From the NCBI GenBank assembly GCA_964567785.1, contig CAZMOK010000072.1, forward strand, positions 1 to 13,144: a stretch of 13,144 nucleotides of DNA. The letters are read 5' to 3'. This document shows, in pieces, positions 1 to 6,033 of this stretch; the first letter of the stretch is position 1, and every line of letters starts with the position of its first letter. Source of the stretch: CAZMOK01 sp964567785 (GTDB taxonomy: Bacteria > Bacteroidota > Bacteroidia > Bacteroidales > JAGOPY01). The notes below the pieces were generated by a model, which had not been told where the DNA came from, searched no databases, and saw only the letters and a list, made by a program, of their open reading frames with translations. Made by a program: the position numbers and the translations under genes.

Positions 1-68
1 TTGCTATGTCTAACAATGTCTTGCTACGAATAACAACAAACAATTTGACAATTCCCTTCGAATATCGC

Positions 69-100
69 GCAATCATTCAATCACTCAATCGTGCAATCCG
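69..100. repeat. Degenerate 8-bp tandem repeat, four units
   Basis: Four consecutive 8-base units share a CAATC core in the pattern nCAATCnn: GCAATCAT, TCAATCAC, TCAATCGT and GCAATCCG. They lie just upstream of the promoter of the first gene. The units are too short and spacerless to be CRISPR. They resemble decayed low-complexity intergenic repeats. The function is unknown. Confidence 0.6.
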
Positions 101-132
101 GTTGCATTCTCTTTCCGTTTTCCATATATTTG
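101..132 (+). promoter_or_regulatory. Bacteroidota-type promoter of the DUF4412-like gene
   Basis: GTTG at 101-104 (-33 element) is followed by 20 bases and then TATATTTG at 125-132. The latter matches the TAnnTTTG -7 consensus of the Bacteroidota housekeeping sigma factor exactly. Transcription would begin near 138-142, giving a leader of about 35-40 bases before the ATG at 177. This argues against a start further upstream. Confidence 0.6.
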
Positions 133-176
133 AGAGTTCTCAATGTATTCAGGTCTTATCAAAAATTAATTGCCTT

Positions 177-1112
177 ATGAAAACCATATCAAAGCCGGGT
201 TTGAAACCTTATTTCTATTTGTTGGCACTGAGTTTCTGTTTCCTGGTACCTCTTTCAGGGATCTCCCAGTGGCAGGCAACCATGGTGAACAGCATGCAGA
301 ATGAAGAATTCTTCTTCACAGTGCATTCCGACCTCGACCATTACCGTTACGATTTCACCATCGACGGAGCTGAAGGCGCGGTGATCGTGGACCCCAAAGA
401 AGGGAAAACAGCCATTCTCATGTTAAAGGACAAGATGGTCCATTATACCGATACCGACGGCAGCATGAGCAGGCAGAACGATCCTGTGCAGGGCTACAAT
501 GCTTATGTGAGTTATGGCGAAGAGAAGGTTGAAGGCGAGGAAGAGATGGAGGGCTATGAGTGTGTGAAAAAATCCATTTACCAGGGAGATGAGAAATTAT
601 ACACCCAGTGGTTTTCCGAAGAGCTGAACTTTCCCGTCAGGATCGAGGCCTACTATGGTGGCGGGGGCCAGTTCATGAAACTGAAAGACATCACTGAATG
701 GGAAGTTGACCCTTCACTGTTTGTCGTGCCTGATGATTTTATGGAGGTCGATCAGCAGTTGCGGCCGGTAATCCCTGAACCGGAGCCTCCTTCAGAATGG
801 GAAACTGTGGATGCATCCGTTCCGGTCGAAATGGAAATTGAACGGGGGATGTTGATAAGCTTTCCGATAGCTGAATCTGTATATCACAAGTTCGTTGTTG
901 AAAATACAGGCGAAACCCCGCTGAAATTCAGCTTCCACCAGTTCCAGGAAGGAAAGGAACAACCCGATGACATTCAGGGACCCATCGACTTCAGGACTAA
1001 AAGGCTTCACATGGGGGAGAAATTCAACATGACCTTCGACTGGAAAGAAGGCTGGAACATAAAGGTTAAAGTCTATGAGGGAAACGGGAAGCTTATGGTC
1101 AATAAGGAGTGA
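177..1112 (+). CDS. Exported DUF4412-like protein of unknown function
   Basis: A 311-residue protein from ATG 177. This start is chosen because the reading frame before it contains the promoter and tandem repeat and has no protein-like character, while residues 1-31 form a clear signal peptide: basic MKTISKPGLK, a hydrophobic run of about 17 residues, then SGISQ. There is no lipobox cysteine. Residues ~35-190 resemble the DUF4412/LolA-like fold of Bacteroidota periplasmic proteins, including the typical closing stretch around DPSLFVVPDDF. A proline/glutamate-rich linker (PEPEPPSE) leads to a second C-terminal domain of about 100 residues with beta-rich character that I do not recognise. It is probably periplasmic or outer-membrane associated. 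The substrate is unknown. The family assignment is by pattern and moderately sure; the gene itself is very likely real. Confidence 0.8.
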   Translation: MKTISKPGLKPYFYLLALSFCFLVPLSGISQWQATMVNSMQNEEFFFTVHSDLDHYRYDFTIDGAEGAVIVDPKEGKTAILMLKDKMVHYTDTDGSMSRQNDPVQGYNAYVSYGEEKVEGEEEMEGYECVKKSIYQGDEKLYTQWFSEELNFPVRIEAYYGGGGQFMKLKDITEWEVDPSLFVVPDDFMEVDQQLRPVIPEPEPPSEWETVDASVPVEMEIERGMLISFPIAESVYHKFVVENTGETPLKFSFHQFQEGKEQPDDIQGPIDFRTKRLHMGEKFNMTFDWKEGWNIKVKVYEGNGKLMVNKE

Positions 1113-1148
1113 GCGGTAGGATTGTCGATGGTCGATTTTTGATTTGTT

Positions 1149-1190
1149 TCTCCTCTTTGCTCCGACGCAGGAAGAGGAGAGAGGGGGGGG
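1149..1190. repeat. Perfect 9-bp inverted repeat followed by a G tract
   Basis: TCTCCTCTT (1149-1157) pairs perfectly with AAGAGGAGA (1172-1180) across a 14-base loop. A purine run with eight consecutive G follows, then a second G run close to 1193-1197. There is no T tract, so this is not a standard intrinsic terminator. Upstream, 1121-1146 carries a degenerate repeat of GAT-starting 7-mers (GATTGTC, GATGGTC, GATTTTT, GATTTGT). Confidence 0.5.
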
Positions 1191-1201
1191 TAGGGGGTGA
1201 G

Positions 1202-1230
1202 TTGCAATTTCGATTTTATTTTATATATTG
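1202..1230 (+). promoter_or_regulatory. Possible promoter of the crotonase-like gene
   Basis: TTG at 1202-1204 is followed by 19 bases and TATATTG at 1224-1230, one T short of the TAnnTTTG consensus. The leader to ATG 1257 would be about 20 bases. It places the in-frame GTG at 1197 upstream of the transcript, which favours the ATG start. Confidence 0.35.
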
Positions 1231-1256
1231 TATCTGAATCTTATATCATTGATGTG

Positions 1257-2018
1257 ATGGAGCAACTTATAGACAACCAATACTTTACGGCTTCGAAGGA
1301 CGAGCAGCTTGCCATAGTTAAATTCAAGAACCAGGTCTTTGAACTGATCACCAACCTGGATGCAAGCCAGCTTCTGACCAATTTTATCAAAGAGACAGAA
1401 TACGATAAATCAGTGAAGGGCCTCTTATTGACCAATGCGCCCAAATGCCTGGGATCAGAGGCTTATGATACCTTTATGCAGGGGCTCATAAAGGAAGCCG
1501 ACAATAAGGATAATAATTCAGAGGTAGCCAATATCATCGAAAAGAACATTCGTTTCAGGGAGATAAACATCCTGAACAAGTTCGTAAAGTTCCTGGTCAA
1601 TTATCGTAAGCTTTATTTTTCAGCCCTTAGCTGCACCGTTGTCACCCCTTTTATCGGCGTCATACTGGTTGCCGATATCAGGTTCGCAACACCGGGCGGA
1701 AGGTTTCATTTCTCGCATAAAAAATATGGGCTCCATCCGGCCGGCGGCTTACCCTTTTTCCTCGATCATTATGTAGGTCACTCAAAAGCTGTTGAACTGA
1801 TGCTTTCAGATGAGCTCAGTGCGGAAGAAGCATTCAGGCTGGGCCTTGTGAACAGGCTCATGGCCCCCGAGAATTTTGAATTGAACTGCATCACACTGGC
1901 CAAAGAATACCTCAATATCCCAATGACAACGATCAGGTCGACCAAGCGCCTCATCAATTTCAACAACTCTGCGCTGGAAGAATATTTTGAGTATGAAGCC
2001 AGCATCCTTAACCTCTGA
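1257..2018 (+). CDS. Divergent enoyl-CoA hydratase/isomerase (crotonase) family protein
   Basis: A 253-residue protein from ATG 1257; an in-frame GTG at 1197 is less likely because a promoter-like sequence lies between. Crotonase-superfamily features are visible: VADIRFATPGGRF (138-150, the counterpart of the usual ACDIRIA strand), YGLHPAGGLPFFL (157-169), and ELSAEEAFRLGLVNRL (186-201), a hallmark of the fold. The catalytic region is unusual. The oxyanion-hole loop normally read as AGAD is replaced around LGSEAYDTF (65-73), the usual GGG is PFIGV (131-135), and the position of the PE catalytic glutamate is occupied by SHKK (153-156). The protein may therefore be a non-hydratase crotonase or have lost activity. 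It lies upstream of the PerR-like gene with a 130-base gap, so co-transcription is uncertain. Length is normal for the family. Confidence 0.8.
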   Translation: MEQLIDNQYFTASKDEQLAIVKFKNQVFELITNLDASQLLTNFIKETEYDKSVKGLLLTNAPKCLGSEAYDTFMQGLIKEADNKDNNSEVANIIEKNIRFREINILNKFVKFLVNYRKLYFSALSCTVVTPFIGVILVADIRFATPGGRFHFSHKKYGLHPAGGLPFFLDHYVGHSKAVELMLSDELSAEEAFRLGLVNRLMAPENFELNCITLAKEYLNIPMTTIRSTKRLINFNNSALEEYFEYEASILNL

Positions 2019-2110
2019 GGGTACTCCTGACCATTATATTTAAAGATCTCTTTTCCTATTGACTGCAGGTTGATTCCCTGCTGTGAAATCATTCCTTTTA
2101 TAGTGAACAT

Positions 2111-2139
2111 TACTAAATAGGAATTGTTACTATTTGGTA
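2111..2139. promoter_or_regulatory. Inverted repeat, candidate operator for the PerR-like regulator
   Basis: TACTAAATAG (2111-2120) and CTATTTGGTA (2130-2139) form 10-base arms with one mismatch, separated by nine bases. The site ends nine bases before ATG 2149 of the Fur-family gene. The position suits autoregulation of the regulator-dps operon. The geometry is not the canonical 7-1-7 PerR box, so the assignment is inference. Confidence 0.4.
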
Positions 2140-2148
2140 GATAATATA

Positions 2149-2571
2149 ATGAAGGAAATTCTAAAAATATTGAAAGATTCGGAGCTGAAGATCACCCCTC
2201 AAAGGATAGTGGTCCTTCAGGCAGTGTTACAGCTCGACCACCCTACGGTGGACCAGATCATCAAAAGGGTGGGTCAGAAAAATCCGTCAATATCCCAGGG
2301 GACTGTCTATAAAACGCTTCAAACCCTTGTTGACAAGGGTATCATTGAAAGAGTGAAGACTGATACCGGGAAAATGCGGTATGATGCGGTGCAGGGGAAT
2401 CATCACCACCTTTATTCCATTGACTCTGAACGGATCGCTGATTATTCCGACAACGAGCTGGATGATCTTCTGGAAAAATATTTTGAACGAAAAAAGATCC
2501 CCGGATTTGAGATCCTTAATATAAGGCTTCAGATAACGGGTAAATTCAGTAATGAAAAAATCAGTAAATAA
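2149..2571 (+). CDS. perR: Fur-family transcriptional regulator, PerR-like, cysteine-free
   Basis: A 140-residue protein from ATG 2149; a TTG at 2134 would fall inside the inverted repeat and is less likely. The N-terminal winged helix includes LKITPQRIVVLQAV (13-26) and GTVYKTLQTL (51-60), the recognition-helix signature of Fur proteins. The five regulatory metal ligands of Bacillus PerR (H37, D85, H91, H93, D104) have counterparts at identical spacing: H31 (in DHPT), D79 (in RYD), H85, H87 and D98. An aspartate rather than glutamate at the last position is the PerR-type choice. The protein has no cysteine, so the Cys4 structural zinc site found in many Fur/PerR proteins is absent. By family knowledge it would be a metal-dependent repressor of peroxide-stress genes. 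The dps gene 29 bases downstream supports this. PerR is preferred over Fur or Zur, but function is untested. Confidence 0.85.
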   Translation: MKEILKILKDSELKITPQRIVVLQAVLQLDHPTVDQIIKRVGQKNPSISQGTVYKTLQTLVDKGIIERVKTDTGKMRYDAVQGNHHHLYSIDSERIADYSDNELDDLLEKYFERKKIPGFEILNIRLQITGKFSNEKISK

Positions 2572-2600
2572 ATTAATAACCTTAAAAACAATAAGTAGAA

Positions 2601-3074
2601 ATGGAAAAATTGAATTTTATAGGACTTGAAAAGGAAAAATCGGAAAAACTGGCTAACATGCTGAACGACCTGCTGGCTAATTACCAGGTCTTCTACATGA
2701 ATGTAAGGGGTTTCCATTGGAACATCAAAGGAGATAAGTTTTTCGAGCTTCATGAAAAGTTTGAAGAGCTCTACGATGATCTTATCATAAAAATTGATGA
2801 GATTGCAGAAAGGGTAACTACGCTGAATGCAACCCCAATGCACAGTTTCCGGGATTACCTCGAAACTTCGGAGATAAAGCCCGTGAAAGACGCGACCGAT
2901 CCGCAAACAACGGTACAGTCGATACTGGACAGTTTCAGGATACTCCTGGTAAAAGAAAGGGAAATACTCGACCTTTCAGACGAAATGGGCGATGAAGGGA
3001 CGAACGCCCTGGCCAGCGACTACATCCGCGAAAAAGAGAAAATGGCCTGGATGTATAATTCGTTCCTTAACTAG
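2601..3074 (+). CDS. dps: Dps-family DNA-binding ferritin-like protein
   Basis: A 157-residue protein, the usual Dps length. The signature FYMNVRGFHWNIKG (31-44) and the helix LHEKFEELYDDLIIKIDEIAERV (50-72) are clear. The intersubunit ferroxidase ligands H39, H51, D66 and E70 keep the same spacing as H51/H63/D78/E82 of E. coli Dps. The expected product is a cytoplasmic dodecameric cage that oxidises Fe(II) with hydrogen peroxide and stores the iron, protecting DNA. The N-terminal tail is short, so DNA binding through a long lysine-rich tail is not evident. It follows the PerR-like gene by 29 bases and is probably in the same operon. Confidence 0.95.
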   Translation: MEKLNFIGLEKEKSEKLANMLNDLLANYQVFYMNVRGFHWNIKGDKFFELHEKFEELYDDLIIKIDEIAERVTTLNATPMHSFRDYLETSEIKPVKDATDPQTTVQSILDSFRILLVKEREILDLSDEMGDEGTNALASDYIREKEKMAWMYNSFLN

Positions 3075-3088
3075 CCAACAGCTTTATT

Positions 3089-3096
3089 TATCTTCG
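3089..3096 (+). promoter_or_regulatory. Possible -7 promoter element before apbE
   Basis: TATCTTCG differs from the Bacteroidota -7 consensus TAnnTTTG at one base and sits 24 bases before ATG 3121. No convincing -33 TTG is seen at the right distance. Confidence 0.25.
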
Positions 3097-3120
3097 CCGG
3101 ACCCTTATCATTGTAGGAAA

Positions 3121-3398
3121 ATGAAAAAGGTTCCGGCTTTTTTTTGTCTTATCACTAACAGGAACTTTCTTCCCCTGCTGGTCCTTGTGCCGGACAGTTT
3201 CAAAGACAGCTTTATACAACCATATGTTCTCAAGGCGGTGCCCTGCATCAGATCGATCTTGCTATTAATGAGATCCGGAGGATAGAGAGTCTTATATCGT
3301 CATGGAAAGAAAACTCCCAGACAGCCTTAGTAAATAGTAATGCGGGTATCAAACCGGTAAAGGTTGATATCGAACTTTTTGAACTTATTCACAGGGCA
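3121..3398 (+). pseudogene. apbE: Displaced 5' end of the apbE gene (frame disrupted)
   Basis: ATG 3121 starts an exported-type N-terminus (MKKVPAFF, then hydrophobic residues), but this frame ends at 3285 after 54 residues with no ApbE similarity in its later part. The ApbE frame itself is open from 3159 (TAA at 3156-3158). It encodes recognisable family sequence before the first usable start, including HQIDLAINEIRRIESLISSW from 3246, which matches the conserved EI.RIE..IS.W region. No ATG, GTG or TTG lies in that frame before GTG 3399. An eight-T run at 3138-3145 is a likely site of one frame change. In a third frame, signal-like sequence (FVLSLTGTFF) continues after the run. At least one, possibly two, single-base changes are needed to join the parts. 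This is either a real pseudogene or a sequencing/assembly error. Confidence 0.65.
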
Positions 3399-4136
3399 GT
3401 GAGAGTCTCCGAATTAACCGAAGGCGCTTTCGACATCACTTTTTCATCTATAGAAAATATCTGGCGATTTGATGGTACTATGGTGGAATTGCCAACGGAA
3501 GAGGCAATCAGGAACTCTATAAGGCTGATTGATTACAAAGGGATTGTGCTGAACGAGGAAGACACCACTGTTTTTTTGAAGGAGCGGGGGATGATAATAG
3601 GGTTCGGGGGAATTGGAAAGGGTTATGCCGCAAACCGGGCCCGCGACCTGATCAGGAATAACGGTGTTAAAGGGGGTGTGGTCAACGCACGCGGTGACCT
3701 TGTGGCCTGGGGGACGCAGCCCGGGGGAAAGCCCTGGAAAATTGGTATAGCTGATCCTTCCGACACAAAAAGGATAGCTGCATGGTTCAGTATGAATGAC
3801 AGGGCAGTGATCACTTCGGGTGATTATGAAAAGTTTGTCGTAGTGGAAGGCCGCAAATATGCACATATTATTGATCCCATGACCGGCTGGCCGGCAAGGG
3901 GGGTGAAGAGCGTAACCGTGATCTGTTCCAACGCCGAGCTTGCTGATGGGCTTGCCACTGCTCTTTTTGTCATGGGAAGGGAAGTGGGGCTCAACCTGGT
4001 CAATCAGCTTGACGGTATAGAGTGCCTATTTGTTGATGACAACAACCGTATCTGGGTTTCAAATAACCTGAACTGGAACAGCAACCAGGAAGAAGGCCTC
4101 AATTACAGGATCGGGCAAAAAAGGACCAATCGCTAA
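3399..4136 (+). CDS. apbE: FAD:protein FMN transferase (ApbE family), body of a 5'-disrupted gene
   Basis: From GTG 3399 the frame runs 245 residues, but conserved ApbE sequence continues upstream in the same frame, so this GTG is not the native start. Family motifs: LTEGAFDITF (6-15), GFGGIGKGYA (68-77), GVVNARGDL (93-101), VITSGDYEKF (137-146), HIIDPMTGWPA (156-166) and ELADGLATALFVMG (180-193). The last two contain Mg2+-ligand positions of the family. ApbE enzymes covalently attach FMN to threonine residues of exported redox proteins such as Nqr and Rnf subunits, and are normally lipoprotein or periplasmic. No obvious flavoprotein target is encoded in this window. Without the N-terminal region, which contributes to FAD binding, the product would probably be inactive, unless the frameshift is an artefact. 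Confidence 0.85.
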   Translation: MRVSELTEGAFDITFSSIENIWRFDGTMVELPTEEAIRNSIRLIDYKGIVLNEEDTTVFLKERGMIIGFGGIGKGYAANRARDLIRNNGVKGGVVNARGDLVAWGTQPGGKPWKIGIADPSDTKRIAAWFSMNDRAVITSGDYEKFVVVEGRKYAHIIDPMTGWPARGVKSVTVICSNAELADGLATALFVMGREVGLNLVNQLDGIECLFVDDNNRIWVSNNLNWNSNQEEGLNYRIGQKRTNR

Positions 4137-4152
4137 TCAACTTTTACTTGCC

Positions 4153-4198
4153 CTTTAAATGGGTCTTTTTCAATATCAGCCCTGCTGATCATTTAAAG
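4153..4198. repeat. Nested inverted repeats between convergent genes
   Basis: Outer arms CTTTAAATG (4153-4161) and CATTTAAAG (4190-4198) are perfectly complementary. Inside them ATCAGC (4175-4180) and GCTGAT (4184-4189) form a second perfect hairpin with a three-base loop. The element lies in the 75-base gap between the convergent apbE and DsrE-like genes, where a bidirectional transcription end is expected. A T run at 4165-4169 sits inside rather than after the stem, so it is not a textbook terminator. Confidence 0.5.
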
Positions 4199-4211
4199 AT
4201 ACTGAACGGTT

Positions 4212-4682
4212 TCAGATCGAAAGCAGCTCGTAATCGCCTTTTATGTAATCAGTAAGCTCCTTGCCGATATAGATGACCTCAATGCCCAGGTCCTCAAGCT
4301 TCGGTGCAACCATGTACATATCCGCACACGCTTTGCAGGCTTTGAATTCGACTCCATGATCCATCATTTCAGAAAGTTTATCCTGCAATTCATCGTCCTC
4401 GCTGAGCAGTTTTGCAGAAGGGCCCCAGATTACAACGGTTATGTTCTCGAACCATTCGTACTTTTTTGCATTCAAAACATACAGAAAAACCATTTTCTCC
4501 GCCACCTCACGGTCGCCACTTGTCCATAATACCACAAGTTCCCCCTCAGAATTATTTATTATCTCTTTTTGGGGATTAGTAGCGCCTTGCTCATGATTTG
4601 AAAATCCTATTAAAAGGAATACCAGGGTTGCAGTTATACTTATCAATACCACCCTGACGAAAATCAAGTTCTGTTTCTTCAT
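4212..4682 (-). CDS. Membrane-anchored DsrE/DsrF-like protein with CxxC
   Basis: A 156-residue protein read from ATG 4682 on the minus strand; upstream in-frame codons are AT-rich leader. Residues 6-27 form a single hydrophobic segment, probably a signal anchor. The domain from ~48 on fits the DsrE fold: LVVLWTSGDREVAEKM (49-64), ITVVIWGPSAKLL (81-93), GVEFKACKACADMY (110-123), LGIEVIYIGKELTDYIKG (132-149). DsrE/TusD-type proteins carry persulfide sulfur on a conserved cysteine. C116 or C119 in KACKAC is the candidate here, and the CxxC pair could also be redox-active. The likely location is the periplasmic side of the inner membrane, which is unlike the cytoplasmic TusBCD relay. It is divergent from the propeller gene at 4850. 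Substrate and partner are unknown. Confidence 0.85.
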   Translation of the reverse strand: MKKQNLIFVRVVLISITATLVFLLIGFSNHEQGATNPQKEIINNSEGELVVLWTSGDREVAEKMVFLYVLNAKKYEWFENITVVIWGPSAKLLSEDDELQDKLSEMMDHGVEFKACKACADMYMVAPKLEDLGIEVIYIGKELTDYIKGDYELLSI

Positions 4683-4720
4683 ATCCCGGAAATTGAAAAG
4701 GAAATTAAAAATAAGAAAAT

Positions 4721-4735
4721 AATTGAAATTCAATT
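4721..4735. promoter_or_regulatory. Perfect 7-1-7 palindrome upstream of the DsrE-like gene
   Basis: AATTGAA (4721-4727), a central A, then TTCAATT (4729-4735). The 7-1-7 geometry is that of Fur-family operators, and a Fur-family regulator is encoded 2 kb away. It starts 39 bases before the DsrE-like start codon, in a divergent promoter region. Local AT richness makes a chance palindrome possible. Confidence 0.35.
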
Positions 4736-4849
4736 TGATATAATTAAAAAAAATTGTGTCAATATCATTTCATGAGTTAGCGACCAGGATCATACATGCT
4801 TGTTTGGTTAATATTTCCTACCTTGCAGTGAAAGAAATATTTCAATCCT

Positions 4850-5905
4850 ATGGCAAGAAGAGAGATAAGGATCACCTACAGGATACTTGCAATAATAGGA
4901 ACAGTAATAGTACTGGTTGTGATTGCCGGTTATGTTTTTCTGAGGCTGAACTCACCTTACCTGTTCATTTTTTCAGATGAGATCAGTGAAAGCAGGGTCA
5001 GGATCAAGCAGGAAGACCTGCCTTCATTAAAATTTTACGGTGGGCTCAGAGGATGTGAAAACCTCCTCCTCGACGAAAACAGCATGCGGTTCTGGGTGAC
5101 CGACCTGGAAGGGTACCTGAGTGAATATAATGGAACAGAACGTTCAAAACTAAAGATAGTTCGCCAGATAAAGCTGGGTGAGATGCTCACCGGCATAACA
5201 ACCGGCCCGGACAGTAACTTGCTCATTGCTGTAAGCGAATTCAATTCGGATGGCTGGATGCATAAAGGGGGCAGGATACTTTCGATCGATACATTATTCA
5301 CACTGCCGGAAACCATTACCGGTACTTATCCTTCACTTAACGGTATAGCAATGAGTCCCGGTTGGGACCTTCTTTTCTTTTCATCAAGTAATTTTAACCC
5401 TTTCAATCCTACCGGAGCAATATATATGACCGGTTTTGTAAACGGAAGTTGGGAGGAACCAACACTCGCCATACCCGAATTTGGCCTTGCAAATGGGGTT
5501 TACTACGACAGGTGGGGCGACCGTTTTATCTTCAGTAATACGGTAGAAGGCATTTACGTACTGCATAAGACCGACAGTGTTCCCGGGCCTGTTTATTTTA
5601 AGAAAAGTTTTCTGGAGATCACCGACGATCTTTGTGCTGATCCGGATGGCAATATTTGGATGACTGATCCGGGAAACAGTACCCTGAAGGCTTTGCTTCA
5701 AAATAAAAACAGGATCGTAAGATTTTCTATTAAAGGGATTGGCCAGACTTCGTCTTGCAGGATCAGGATAGAAGGCAACGAGCCGGTAATCTATTTCACA
5801 GAATTAAAGACGAAGCAAAGCCTTCGTTCACAGGAATACGACGGAAGAGGGGTGTTTTCTGTACCCCTGAATGATCTGATGGAAATGATACCTGCCGGTC
5901 AGTAA
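4850..5905 (+). CDS. Membrane-anchored SMP-30/strictosidine-synthase-like beta-propeller protein
   Basis: A 351-residue protein. Basic residues MARREIR are followed by a transmembrane segment at ~10-32, so the body is probably periplasmic. The rest shows repeated propeller blade motifs: GITTGPDSNLLIAV (~115), SLNGIAMSPGWDLLFFSS (~162), LANGVYYDRWGDRFIFSNT (~213) and DDLCADPDGNIWMTDPG (~259). This order is typical of the SMP-30/gluconolactonase/strictosidine-synthase superfamily, which includes lactonases and esterases that bind Ca2+ at the centre of the propeller. The substrate cannot be told. The gene begins 167 bases from the divergent DsrE-like gene. The start is chosen because it gives the basic N-terminus directly before the membrane segment. 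Confidence 0.8.
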   Translation: MARREIRITYRILAIIGTVIVLVVIAGYVFLRLNSPYLFIFSDEISESRVRIKQEDLPSLKFYGGLRGCENLLLDENSMRFWVTDLEGYLSEYNGTERSKLKIVRQIKLGEMLTGITTGPDSNLLIAVSEFNSDGWMHKGGRILSIDTLFTLPETITGTYPSLNGIAMSPGWDLLFFSSSNFNPFNPTGAIYMTGFVNGSWEEPTLAIPEFGLANGVYYDRWGDRFIFSNTVEGIYVLHKTDSVPGPVYFKKSFLEITDDLCADPDGNIWMTDPGNSTLKALLQNKNRIVRFSIKGIGQTSSCRIRIEGNEPVIYFTELKTKQSLRSQEYDGRGVFSVPLNDLMEMIPAGQ

Positions 5906-5933
5906 AACATCTTTTTCTGAAAAAAAATTTAGA

Positions 5934-5961
5934 TTATAATACATTGATTATCAAATTATAA
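5934..5961. repeat. AT-rich nested palindrome with following T runs
   Basis: TTATAAT (5934-5940) and ATTATAA (5955-5961) enclose TTGAT-T-ATCAA (5944-5954). Runs of A and T follow immediately (to ~5983). It lies 29 bases after the propeller stop and 73 before the sigma-factor start. It could be a weak terminator of the propeller gene or an operator/upstream element of the sigma gene. Extreme AT content lowers the significance. Confidence 0.35.
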
Positions 5962-6033
5962 AAAATTTTTTTTAAATTTTTTTCAATTTCAACAGGTATT
6001 TTTTCCACTCTCACCGATAAATACCGTTCAGAC

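Noticed and set aside
69..100. CRISPR-like direct repeats.
   Set aside because: Eight-base units without spacers, far too short, and no cas genes.
6..176. N-terminal extension of the first gene (start at ATG 6).
   Set aside because: The stretch includes the tandem repeat and a perfect promoter at 101-132, and the signal peptide starts at 177.
2046..2080. GCAGG/CCTGC hairpin after the crotonase-like gene as a terminator.
   Set aside because: Only a five-base stem and no T tract follows.
3444..3866. Long open frame on the minus strand inside apbE.
   Set aside because: It is antisense to strongly conserved ApbE motifs and has no family-like features or start context.
4800..4826. TTG/TACCTTGC as a promoter for the propeller gene.
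   Set aside because: Spacing of 16 bases or less is too short for the Bacteroidota -33/-7 pair, and the -7 box is imperfect.
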